NCBI GenBank assembly: GCA_000508865.1
Contig: BAHP02000062.1
Span: 1 to 64,000, forward strand
Source: Clostridiales bacterium VE202-01
Lineage (GTDB): Bacteria > Bacillota_I > Bacilli_A > Erysipelotrichales > Coprobacillaceae
Direction: 5' to 3'
Length of the DNA stretch: 64,000 nucleotides
Part shown: positions 35,887 through 42,954 of the stretch, piece by piece
Layout: every line of letters starts with the position of its first letter
How positions within the stretch are numbered: position 1 is the stretch's first letter
Program-made: the position numbers and the translations under genes
Notes under the pieces: model-generated
Databases searched by the model: none
The model's input: the letters and a program-made list of their open reading frames with translations, nothing else
What the model was told of the DNA's origin: nothing

Positions 35887-36393
35887 TTACTCACCGCCTA
35901 TATGTGATTTTGCTAGTTCGATTGCTAGTTTGTATTCTTTAGCAAAATTATTGTTTTTGTGGGTTTGTCCCACTTTATCAGTAAATTCTTCTATATTTCC
36001 TCTAAAACATCCGCATTTAACGTAAATGTCATTTTCTTTAGTTTTAAAAAAGGTTGTAAAATCTTTTCGAGAACCTATAGGACCTACAAGTAAGTAATCA
36101 GCATTACCGTAGACCTCAGCATCACCGTAGACCTCAGCATTACCGCAGACCTCAGCATTACCGCAGACCCAAGCATTACCGTAGACCTTAGCATTACCGT
36201 AGACCTTAGCATTACCGTAGACCTTAGCATTACCGTAGACCCAAGCATTACCGTCTTGGCTAAGGTTGTCTTGGTTTTCTACATAACCACCTAATTCTCC
36301 TTTTTTTACATTTCCAAAACTTTCTAACGCTTCAATTCTAAATAGAGTTCTTCCAAAAACTTCTATTTTAATATCTGTTAATTTGTATTTCAT
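35887..36393 (-). CDS. beta-helix repeat protein (VYGNAx hexapeptide repeats)
   Basis: A 168-aa protein. A conserved N-terminal part (KYKLTDIKIEVFGRTLFRIEAL, KGELGGYVENQDNLS) is followed by about nine or ten six-residue repeats of the form VYGNAK/VYGNAE/VCGNAE, a pattern of left-handed beta-helix coils. The C-terminal domain contains VGPIGSRKDFTTFF and KCGCFRGNIEEF. The coding DNA is an array of nearly identical 18-bp units, so repeat number is probably variable. A protein-interaction or nucleic-acid-mimic role is possible; function is unknown. Confidence 0.7.
   Translation of the reverse strand: MKYKLTDIKIEVFGRTLFRIEALESFGNVKKGELGGYVENQDNLSQDGNAWVYGNAKVYGNAKVYGNAKVYGNAWVCGNAEVCGNAEVYGDAEVYGNADYLLVGPIGSRKDFTTFFKTKENDIYVKCGCFRGNIEEFTDKVGQTHKNNNFAKEYKLAIELAKSHIGGE
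36095..36260. repeat. 18-bp tandem repeat array inside the beta-helix gene
   Basis: About nine consecutive units of the type GCATTACCGTAGACCTTA (plus strand) with a few variants (GCATTACCGCAGACC, GCATCACCGTAGACC). Each unit encodes one hexapeptide. Several neighbours are identical, which indicates recent duplication. Confidence 0.85.
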
Positions 36394-36674
36394 TTTTATT
36401 AATTCCTTTCATTTTTTAAATTGATTTATAAAAGATGCACGTTAGTGCTTTTATCTTCTATCTTTTATCTAAAATCTTGTTAATTGTTATATCTTATTTG
36501 ATATATGGTTAGTCACTTGGTTGCTCTGTTGGTTATTTAGTTGGTTAGGTTACTGTTTTAAATCCCCTAAACACTATATGTACCAATGACTTTATAAACA
36601 TTATTGTTGGTTATTTATATGGTTGCTCCGTTGGTTGTTCTGTTGGTTGGAAAAAAAGCTATTTTTAGCTTATT
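36394..36674. other. gap with GTTGGTT-rich repeats
   Basis: About 280 bp without a supported gene. The stretch 36500-36655 contains many copies of TTGGTT, including TTGGTTGCTCTGTTGGTT and TTGGTTGCTCCGTTGGTT, about 95 bp apart, and a stem AAGCT/AGCTT near 36657-36671. It could be a replication or regulatory region or a remnant of repeated coding DNA. Confidence 0.35.
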
Positions 36675-36770
36675 TCAAAATATATTTTCGATTATTCCAA
36701 CTATGGCAAAACCCGATAATATAATCATTACTGTTATTGTAAACACCCCTCGAGCGCTTAATTTATCCAT
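36675..36770 (-). CDS. 31-aa small membrane protein
   Basis: ATG at 36770 behind AAGGAGTG. MDKLSARGVFTITVMIILSG and the residues after it form a single membrane helix ending in IENIF. An in-frame extension upstream is Asn/Lys-rich and lacks a ribosome site. Small phage membrane protein of unknown role. Confidence 0.5.
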   Translation of the reverse strand: MDKLSARGVFTITVMIILSGFAIVGIIENIF

Positions 36771-36843
36771 TTGACACTCCTTTTTTATTAAGTTATAATT
36801 TGTTTGGTTATTTTTATTTGGCGACTTTGGCGAGTCGTCTTTT

Positions 36844-37173
36844 TTACTGCTTAGCAAATTCTATAATGTCTTTATTTCTAAATATTTCACACTCAAGATA
36901 CATCCTGTAAGCACGTCTCATATGATTGTTAATTGTATCGTTTATTTCTTCTCTTGATGTACAAGCAAAATAGCCGCCAGTTCGTCCCGATACACTTCCG
37001 ATAAAAATGGTAAATTTAGGATTGCATCTAATATTTTGAATAATCTTACGCATAGCTTTATCACTCTTTACCTGTTTAAAAATGCCTCTTAATTGACGGT
37101 TTTTAACCATGTTTTCTTTACCGACGTAATTGGCAATTATGTACCTGTATACTTGTTCTTCTATTTCCATCAT
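36844..37173 (-). CDS. 109-aa hypothetical early phage protein
   Basis: Starts at ATG-ATG near 37173 after GAGGTG. MEIEEQVYRYIIANYVGKEN, a winged-helix-like middle (RQLRGIFKQVKSDKAMRKIIQ) and a GRTGGYFAC beta wing. This resembles small HTH-containing early proteins of Firmicutes phages. It overlaps nothing and follows the excisionase-like gene. Confidence 0.55.
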   Translation of the reverse strand: MMEIEEQVYRYIIANYVGKENMVKNRQLRGIFKQVKSDKAMRKIIQNIRCNPKFTIFIGSVSGRTGGYFACTSREEINDTINNHMRRAYRMYLECEIFRNKDIIEFAKQ

Positions 37174-37183
37174 ATCACCTCTT

Positions 37184-37387
37184 TTAAGCTCCAAATCTTC
37201 TTGTTAGCCAATTATCCAACTTAGAAGTATCTATTTTCCACGGTGATGTTGCACCAGCTTTGTGTGCAGGAAAACCGCGTATTTTAGTATACTTTTTTAA
37301 CTCCCATTCGCTAAAACCGAACGGCAATAGCTCCTTTATTGTCATGTAACGTTTAGGATAGCTATTATTTGTGGTAGTTGTTTGCAT
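37184..37387 (-). CDS. excisionase-like / AlpA-type DNA-binding protein
   Basis: A 67-aa protein with an N-terminal winged HTH (RYMTIKELLPFGFSEWELKKYTK) and a C-terminal strand-helix (SPWKIDTSKLDNWLTRRF), the layout of MerR-like excisionases and AlpA-type regulators. It lies on the early side of the lysogeny switch. Direct participation in excision is inferred. Confidence 0.6.
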   Translation of the reverse strand: MQTTTTNNSYPKRYMTIKELLPFGFSEWELKKYTKIRGFPAHKAGATSPWKIDTSKLDNWLTRRFGA

Positions 37388-37459
37388 ATTGTTTACCCTC
37401 CTTTGATATATTGTTTCATCTCGTGCTATAATTAGCTTGAAAGGAGATGATTTAATAAT

Positions 37460-37729
37460 ATGTATAAATATAAATATAAATTTGATTGTTCAAAACATGA
37501 TATTGTCATTAATCTTCCTGAGCACATGAAGGACATTAATAATAATCACATAATGTTTATGCATCCATCCGAATCTTTCGGAGATACAATTGTCAACGTG
37601 AATTATGAAAACGGTATCTCATATATGCTCGTTAAAGCTAATAATGATGTTTTCGTTTGGTCGACTGACAAAATCATTCCAAGCGGTCAACCAAATCATT
37701 TTGTTTTCGAGATTGAGCCTCAAGCCTAA
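37460..37729 (+). CDS. 89-aa phage protein on the plus strand, unknown
   Basis: An isolated rightward gene inside a leftward block, with GAAAGGAGATG upstream of the ATG. MYKYKYKFDCSKHDIVINLP to VFEIEPQA, beta-rich, no membrane segment. Its opposite orientation suggests expression in the lysogen or an acquired moron. Family not recognised. Confidence 0.6.
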   Translation: MYKYKYKFDCSKHDIVINLPEHMKDINNNHIMFMHPSESFGDTIVNVNYENGISYMLVKANNDVFVWSTDKIIPSGQPNHFVFEIEPQA

Positions 37730-37888
37730 TCCCTTTTTGACCAATATGGATTCCATGACTATGAAATTCATTTTTCTTAGATTGTTTCTTTCGCACAGAA
37801 GCAATCTTTTTCTTTAAATATCTAATCAATATTTTCACCCCTTTTAAGCTCAAATTGATAGTTAAACAGTTTGAATCAAATTCCTTTA

Positions 37889-38044
37889 CTAAGTTGAGTA
37901 AATAAGAATGATCACAACAATTGTTAAAAATATAGTAATTATATCTATTACCTTATCTTCAACTTTATTTAATGCATTCATGAGAGATATAAATATCATT
38001 ATTAAATCAATTAATAAAAACAAACAAATTAGAATATTTTTCAT
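37889..38044 (-). CDS. 51-aa protein with two membrane helices
   Basis: ATG at 38044 with AAGGGA upstream. MKNILICLFLLIDLIMIFIS and IITIFLTIVVIILIYS are two helices with a short charged loop (NKVEDKV). One of three small membrane proteins encoded downstream of cro. Function unknown. Confidence 0.5.
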   Translation of the reverse strand: MKNILICLFLLIDLIMIFISLMNALNKVEDKVIDIITIFLTIVVIILIYST

Positions 38045-38070
38045 TACTTATCCCTTTCTTCATCGTCAGC

Positions 38071-38226
38071 TTATTTAGTATCTTCTTTTGATAAAGAATA
38101 GAATTTTTTATAGCCTTCATAAAATGCTAATGTAAATCCAAGAAATAACCATATAAACATCAGAAGAAAATACAGAATAGATAAAGCAGTATGAAAATAA
38201 TTATGTGTTTGATTAAGGTATTCCAT
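38071..38226 (-). CDS. 51-aa single-helix membrane protein (overlapping)
   Basis: MEYLNQTHNYFHTALSILYF, one helix (about 14-37) and a polar tail ending SKEDTK. It overlaps the upstream gene by 67 bp in another frame, which makes it less certain. Ribosome site AAGGGAA is about 12 bases upstream. Confidence 0.35.
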   Translation of the reverse strand: MEYLNQTHNYFHTALSILYFLLMFIWLFLGFTLAFYEGYKKFYSLSKEDTK

Positions 38227-38375
38227 GCTTTTGATAATTCCCTTTCTAAATGAAATTCAGTATTTGTCATACAATTCATGAAAAATAAAATAGTTCCAGC
38301 AATTGGATACAAAGAATAGAAAACAATTCCAAAGAAATAGCTATTTACCAAGATTCTTATCCATATTGGTTTCAT
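38160..38375 (-). CDS. 71-aa protein with two membrane helices
   Basis: AAGGAG precedes the ATG at 38375, 3 bp beyond the cro stop. Helices at about 8-35 and 50-70. Small membrane proteins right after cro are common in phages of this type, sometimes linked to superinfection exclusion. No specific family. Confidence 0.55.
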   Translation of the reverse strand: MKPIWIRILVNSYFFGIVFYSLYPIAGTILFFMNCMTNTEFHLERELSKAWNTLIKHIIIFILLYLFCIFF

Positions 38376-38378
38376 ATG

Positions 38379-38609
38379 CTACTCCTTGTATAAATTATAT
38401 CTTTCGCTTAAAGCGGAACAATCTGCTAAAAAAATAAAATCTATGCTAGTATGATATAGTTTTGCTAACTTATCTAAATTAGCCTTATCAGGAATAGTAA
38501 TTCCACTTTCCCAATTTTGAATAGTTCTTTCAGTTTTACCAATTTTTTTTGACACATCACCGATAGTTAACCCACTATTAACCCTCCAAGCTTTTAAAGT
38601 TAACTGCAT
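38379..38609 (-). CDS. Cro-like XRE repressor
   Basis: A 76-aa HTH protein from ATG at 38609 (GGAGGTGAG upstream). The HTH spans about residues 6-60 (LTIGDVSKKIGKTERTIQNWESG). It is divergent from cI across a 133-bp operator region, the classical lysis-lysogeny switch. A further operator-like palindrome lies in its own 3' end (38405-38415). Confidence 0.85.
   Translation of the reverse strand: MQLTLKAWRVNSGLTIGDVSKKIGKTERTIQNWESGITIPDKANLDKLAKLYHTSIDFIFLADCSALSERYNLYKE
38405..38415. promoter_or_regulatory. operator-like palindrome inside cro
   Basis: CGCTTAAAGCG is a near-perfect dyad and differs by two central bases from the intergenic CGCTTTTAGCG. A distal operator here could permit looping or block elongation. 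Confidence 0.4.
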
Positions 38610-38742
38610 TTTTCTCACCTCCTACGCTTTTATTATACTCGCTTTTAGCGTGATGTCAACTTAAAACGGAAATTTTTTTCGCTTTTTTATTGTTCTATCC
38701 GCTAAAAGTGATAATATTTTATTAAGGATAGAGGTGACGTTT
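38610..38742. promoter_or_regulatory. cI-cro divergent promoter and operator region
   Basis: Operator-like sequences share the half-site CGCTTTT: CGCTTTTAGCG at 38640-38650, CGCTAAAAGTG at 38700-38710, and weaker CGCTTTTATTAT (about 38626) and TCGCTTTTTTATT (about 38678). TGATAAT near 38709 may be the cI -10. The arrangement fits a three-operator phage switch. Confidence 0.6.
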
Positions 38743-39389
38743 ATGGATTCAAAACAACGACAAAAAGATATTTTTTCAAAAAATTTAAAATATCATTTAA
38801 ATTTACACAAGAAAACACAAGCAGATATTGTTAATGATTTAGGTATAACCTCAAGTACTGTTTCAGATTGGGTCAACGCAAAAAAATATCCTAGAATGGA
38901 TAAAGTACAAATGATTGCTGATTACTTAGGTATATACAAATCTGATTTAATAGAGGAAAAAAATGATTTGACACAAGAATTTGATAACATCTTTAAAATT
39001 GAAAAAAAGAAATTTCCTTTATTAGGCGAAATAGCTTGTGGCGAGCAATTTATGCTGATGAGGATAGAGAAAGCTATATAATGGCTGGTACTGATATACA
39101 AGCTGATTTTTGTTTAAAATGCAAAGGTGACAGTATGATAAATGCTCGTATCAATGATGGTGATATAGTTTTTATTAGGCAACAAAATATGGTGAATAAT
39201 GGAGAAATAGCAGCAGTTATTATTGATAATGAAGCGACATTAAAAAGATTTTATTATTATAAAGAAGCTAATCTTGTTATATTGAAAGCAGAAAATCCAA
39301 AATTTAAGGATTTAGAATATAAAGATGAAAGATTAAATGAAATAAGGATTATTGGTAAAGCAGTTGCTTTTCAAAGTGATGTGATATAA
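38743..39389 (+). pseudogene. cI/LexA-like phage repressor, frameshifted at the cleavage-site region
   Basis: ATG at 38743 (GAGGTG upstream). Residues 1-66 are an XRE HTH (TQADIVNDLGITSSTVSDWVN). The linker leads to FPLLGEIACGE, with the likely autocleavage bond Cys99-Gly100. Just after this, at 39046, one base is missing; restoring a C gives GEPIYADEDRESYI and continues into the S24 peptidase domain (KGDSMINARINDGDIV with the Ser, and ATLKRFYY with the Lys) to 39389, 215 aa in all. As written, the HTH would be made without its dimerisation/cleavage domain. Given similar indels in host genes, an error is likely. Confidence 0.85.
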
Positions 39390-40201
39390 ATGCAAGAAAA
39401 AAGTAAATTCAATATATTCACCTACATTAAAAAACATCCTATAATTTTTGCTATTACATTGATTGTTATATTTATTATGGTACCTATTTCTTTTTATGTG
39501 GAAAATCCATGGGGAATCGGATTTATTCCAAGAGATGAAGCTGGTAATGTTTTAGGTTATTATGGAGCTATATTAGGTGGAGGATTAGCCTTATTTGGCG
39601 TTGCGTGGACTATCGTAGAACAAAAAAGCGATTTAAAAGAGCAGCAGAAACGTTTAGATGATCAAAGGCGTGATGATTTAGCAATACAATATAAACCACT
39701 AATAGAAATAGAAGATAACGGTTTAGAAGAATATAAATATAATCAAATTAAAATAAAAATGAAGCTTTCTAATATTGGTAGAGGTGAAGCATTAAATCTA
39801 TTTGTAAAAATTTTCCAAGAAAATGGAGATAATTATTATATTTCTAATACCGATATTTTTTATAATATTTTCCCCTCAAAAAAAGATAAAGATATTGATT
39901 TTGTATTTACAAAAATCGATGCCTCAAAAGAATTTAATAAAGAGAAAGGAAAAATTTTAGCTACGTTACCTCTTGATGATATTGAATACAATTTTAAAGG
40001 TATAATTAACTACGATAATCCTTTTTCAAATAAACGATATATTTTAAACTTTTCGATTTTATTAGAAAAATTATTCCTAATGAACTTTTAGCAAAAAAAA
40101 ATAACTATAACTATTCAAATAAAGAAATAAACGAAAGAAGAATTTGGAAATCTTTTGTTACTATGGGTGGATATATTGAAACCGAAATTCCAAAAAGGTA
40201 A
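39390..40201 (+). pseudogene. two-helix membrane protein with cytosolic beta domain, frameshifted near the C-terminus
   Basis: Starts directly after the cI stop. Two membrane helices (about 17-34 and 53-73, the second after PRDEAGNVLGYYG), a basic coiled coil (EQQKRLDDQRRDD) and a beta-rich domain (YNQIKIKMKLSNIGRGEALNLF). The frame ends LLEKLFLMNF at 40091, but adding one T in the T4 run at 40042-40045 continues as FKLFDFIRKIIPNELLAKK to IETEIPKR at 40201 (270 aa). I cannot name the family. Its position beside the SLATT and TIR-like genes suggests a third accessory or defence protein. Confidence 0.6.
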
Positions 40202-40324
40202 ACTATAATATTTTATTTATTAGACAATAAAGAAATTGAAAGAGATTATTTATCTAATTGCAGAAGAATTAAATAGCACAATCACAATAAACACACTTCA
40301 TAGTGCAGGAAGGGAGAAACGGGG

Positions 40325-40762
40325 ATGGATGAATATATTAAAGAGCGACTTAATGATCAAATACAGTGGTATAGTAAAAAATCAAAGTATTATAAACGTT
40401 TTTATTATGGATTTAGCATTGCATTATTAGTTATATCATCTATTTCATCAATAATTTCTTATTTAATTTTGAAATACAAACAATTAGAATTTTTACCTAT
40501 CTTAAGTACAGTTCTAACAGCAACTATCCCTATCATTATTGGCATTGATAAACTAATGAAGTGTCAAGAACTTTATACAACTTATAGAGCAACTTGCGAA
40601 CGATTAAAACAAGAAAAAATCCTGTTCCAAAACGGAGCAGGAGAATATGAAAATTTGTCTATTGAAAAAAGAAATATCTTGCTAGTTAATAGATGCGAAA
40701 GTATTATGTCACACGAGAACAGCAATTGGACACAATTAAACGAAAAGAAACAAAATAATTAA
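40325..40762 (+). CDS. SLATT-domain (DUF4231) membrane protein, putative defence effector
   Basis: A 145-aa protein with AAGGGAG upstream. Two membrane helices (about 28-50 and 55-76) are separated by a short loop (KYKQLE), then a long helix CQELYTTYRATCERLKQEKILF and a polar tail. The layout and the YRAT-ERLK-E pattern match DUF4231 of the SLATT superfamily, proposed as membrane effectors in nucleotide-signal conflict systems. The orphan form here needs a partner that makes the signal; the TIR-like gene 300 bp downstream is the candidate. Pore formation is family-based prediction. Confidence 0.75.
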   Translation: MDEYIKERLNDQIQWYSKKSKYYKRFYYGFSIALLVISSISSIISYLILKYKQLEFLPILSTVLTATIPIIIGIDKLMKCQELYTTYRATCERLKQEKILFQNGAGEYENLSIEKRNILLVNRCESIMSHENSNWTQLNEKKQNN

Positions 40763-41004
40763 TTTACCTTGAAATATGATTTTTCAAAAATATCAGGTTT
40801 ACATGGGTAATATTCACCTTTTATTCCTTTTATTATAAAATCACCAATATCAGCTATATGATTTCCCTCAAGAGTTTGAATAATTAAATATGTTTGCTTT
40901 GGAACACATGATTTTCCACAAAACGAAATTATTTCTTGTGTATTATCACCATTCCATTGTATAGCTTCGATTGTAACAGGCTTCTTAGTATACTTATTAA
41001 TCAT
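40759..41004 (-). CDS. PGDYG-type phage protein
   Basis: An 81-aa protein from ATG at 41004 (AAAGGGTG upstream). YTKKPVTIEAIQWNG, LIIQTLEGNHIADIGDFIIKG and EYYPCKPDIFEKSY are the pattern of the widespread small phage PGDYG family. It is antisense to its neighbours and separates the SLATT and TIR-like genes; its stop overlaps the SLATT stop region by 4 bp. Function unknown. Confidence 0.75.
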   Translation of the reverse strand: MINKYTKKPVTIEAIQWNGDNTQEIISFCGKSCVPKQTYLIIQTLEGNHIADIGDFIIKGIKGEYYPCKPDIFEKSYFKVN

Positions 41005-41064
41005 ATCGATCACCCTTTCAAGGTTAATTATATCAAATTTATTATAGAAAGGAAGTTAAAACTT

Positions 41065-41478
41065 ATGCCATTATTAAAAACATATGATTTATTTATTAGT
41101 CATGCATGGATGTATGGCGATGATTATACTCGATTAGTCAATATGCTTAACAATGCATCATATTTTTATTTTAGAAATTACTCTGCCCCAGAGGATAAAC
41201 CATTAGCATTATCAAGAACATATGCATACGATTACGAAATTAAACAAGCAATTGATAGAAAAATTGCCCCAGTAAATTGTGTTATTATTTTAGGCGGGAT
41301 GTATGCTAAAAGAAAATGGATGCAGTATGAACTTGAAACAGCAAAAAGAATGAACAAACCTATTGTTGTTGTAGCACCATGGGGACAAGAAAAAATACCT
41401 ATAGAATTGCAAAAATATCCATTAGTACGTTGGAATACAGAACATATTGTAGAAGCAATTAGAAATTATTCAATATAA
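41065..41478 (+). CDS. ThsB-like TIR-domain (MTH538/DUF1863) protein, putative defence enzyme
   Basis: A 137-aa protein; ATG at 41065 has AAAGGAAG upstream. It is a single MTH538/ThsB-type TIR-like domain: KTYDLFISHAW (5-15) as first strand and loop, RNYSAPEDKPL, NCVIILGGMYAKRKWMQYEL with candidate catalytic Glu89, and KPIVVVAPWGQEKIP. ThsB proteins of Thoeris use NAD+ to make a cyclic ADP-ribose-type signal after phage infection. Here no ThsA follows; the SLATT protein nearby is the likely effector. The cI-int interval is a common place for prophage defence genes. Confidence 0.8.
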   Translation: MPLLKTYDLFISHAWMYGDDYTRLVNMLNNASYFYFRNYSAPEDKPLALSRTYAYDYEIKQAIDRKIAPVNCVIILGGMYAKRKWMQYELETAKRMNKPIVVVAPWGQEKIPIELQKYPLVRWNTEHIVEAIRNYSI

Positions 41479-41669
41479 CAAAAGTTCGACTGCTGACAAT
41501 AGCAAAGAATTTTATTTTTAAAAATTTGATTAGCTTTTACTTTCAATAAAAAAGCCCTCCGTTGGCGCGGAGAGCAGACATGAAACGCAAACAACTACCA
41601 CATTATTTAGCAATCCATGTAGCCATATTTTAACATGGATTGTCTAAAAAAGAAAGGACTGAATTAAAT
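41479..41669. other. gap before integrase 2: terminator and dyad
   Basis: About 190 bp. A stem CTCCG/CGGAG (about 41555-41573) with flanking A run is a terminator candidate for the TIR-like gene. A perfect 9-bp dyad CAATCCATG (41611-41619) / CATGGATTG (41634-41642) ends about 10 bases before the integrase ribosome site and could control its translation. Confidence 0.45.
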
Positions 41670-42812
41670 ATGGCTAAATATAAACAACGAAAAGATGGAA
41701 GATATGCCACTTCTATAACTCTAGGTGGTAAAAGATATCAGGTTTGTGAAAAAACTATAAAAGAAGTAGATGAAAAGCTTTTTCAAATAAAGTATAAATA
41801 CGAGCAAGGAATATTAGTAAGAAGCAAAGAAGCAATATTTAAAGATTATAAATGGGAATGGTTTAAAACGAAAGAGCCACTAATTAGCGCTAAATCAGCG
41901 CAAAGTTATAAATCTCTATTGAATAATCATTTTATTGAAATTGATTATAAAAAAATAGCAGATATAAAGAAGACTGATATCCAGAAATTAATAAATTCAT
42001 TAATCGATAAACCTAATACCGCAAATAAAGTTTATATGACATTAAACCAAATAATGGAAAGTGCGATTGATGATGACATTATAAATAAAAATCCATGTAG
42101 ACGGATAGTAAAGCCAAAAATGGAAACTAAAAAGCAAAAAAGAATCTTGACGGATGAAGAATTCTATTTAACTGAAATAGCCGATTTTAATGATCGAGAA
42201 AAAATGTTTGTTTTAATGAGTAAATATTGTGGTCTTAGACCTGAAGAAACTCGAGCGCTAACAAAATCAGATTTTGTAATAAGTAATAACACTGGATATG
42301 TAATTATAAACAAAACAGTCGTATATACTTCTAATCAACCAATTTTTCAACAATTCACAAAGAATAATAGCAGTGTTCGAGAAGTACCTCTATTCGCCAA
42401 TATTTTGCCATTTGTTAGCTATTATCTATCTAGCATACAAACATCTAAACTCTTTACTAATCTAACTGGTGGCGACGAATATTTAACGAATCAAAGTTAT
42501 AAATGGCTTGTTAAAAAAATCATAGACAAAATAAAATCAAAAGCTTTAGAATTAGATATAGAATTTAATCCAAAAGGATTTACACCATATATTTTCAGGC
42601 ATACATATGCGACTTTATTATATTATAGTGGTGTTAGATTAAAAGATGCTGAATATTACATGGGTCACAGTGATAGTAAAATGCTTAATCAAGTTTATAT
42701 ACACTTAGATAAACATAAATTAAGAGAAAATGATACTGTCGAAAATTTTGTTCAAAACAAATTAAAAAACAATCGTAAAAACATACTAGAAAAACTACTT
42801 AAAAATGAGTAG
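41670..42812 (+). CDS. int: tyrosine recombinase / integrase of the prophage
   Basis: About 380 aa from ATG at 41670 (AAAGGA upstream; a TTG 30 bases earlier lacks a site). An arm-binding N-terminus (KYKQRKDGRYATSITLGGK), a SAM-like core-binding domain (about 55-145) and the catalytic domain with Arg in KYCGLRPEETRA, Arg in YIFRHTYAT, His in YYMGHSDS and Tyr in QVYIHLD. The first position of the usual H-x-x-R-H box is Tyr rather than His, a tolerated variant in this family. It lies 142 bp from the right att copy in the tRNA-Lys gene. Confidence 0.93.
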   Translation: MAKYKQRKDGRYATSITLGGKRYQVCEKTIKEVDEKLFQIKYKYEQGILVRSKEAIFKDYKWEWFKTKEPLISAKSAQSYKSLLNNHFIEIDYKKIADIKKTDIQKLINSLIDKPNTANKVYMTLNQIMESAIDDDIINKNPCRRIVKPKMETKKQKRILTDEEFYLTEIADFNDREKMFVLMSKYCGLRPEETRALTKSDFVISNNTGYVIINKTVVYTSNQPIFQQFTKNNSSVREVPLFANILPFVSYYLSSIQTSKLFTNLTGGDEYLTNQSYKWLVKKIIDKIKSKALELDIEFNPKGFTPYIFRHTYATLLYYSGVRLKDAEYYMGHSDSKMLNQVYIHLDKHKLRENDTVENFVQNKLKNNRKNILEKLLKNE

Positions 42813-42815
42813 TTT
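42792..42815 (+). terminator. terminator of integrase 2
   Basis: AAACTACT (42792-42799) pairs with AGTAGTTT (42808-42815), followed by a T run. The stop codon TAG lies in the second arm. Confidence 0.6.
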
Positions 42816-42836
42816 TTTTGCATACTTTTTGCATAC
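42815..42836. repeat. 11-bp tandem repeat, candidate integrase-2 arm sites
   Basis: TTTTTGCATAC occurs in perfect tandem (42815-42825, 42826-42836), about 120 bp from the att core and just after int. The layout matches arm-site pairs of tyrosine integrases. Confidence 0.45.
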
Positions 42837-42911
42837 TTTTAATTCATTTAAATATATCTAAATTTACTTAAATACAACTAAATAAATTAAAATCAAAAGA
42901 AAAAATAAAAA

Positions 42912-42945
42912 GGCTTAAACCTTAGTAAAACCTAGTGTTTAAGCC
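42912..42945. repeat. 9-bp inverted repeat beside the right att core
   Basis: GGCTTAAAC (42912-42920) and GTTTAAGCC (42937-42945) with a 16-nt centre, ten bases from the att repeat. It may be a terminator for the tRNA gene reading left, or a binding site in the recombination complex. Confidence 0.4.
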
Positions 42946-42954
42946 ATTATTTAC

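Noticed and set aside
36095-36260. Regularly repeated units considered as a CRISPR array
   Set aside because: Units are contiguous 18-bp repeats without spacers and encode hexapeptides in frame.
37677-37829. Minus-strand 51-codon ORF starting at TTG behind AAAGGGGTG
   Set aside because: It overlaps the better supported plus-strand gene at 37460-37729 at its 3' end and has no recognisable family.
40236-40430. 64-codon plus-strand frame before the SLATT gene
   Set aside because: It overlaps the SLATT gene by about 100 bp in another frame and lacks a ribosome site; the SLATT start is far better supported.
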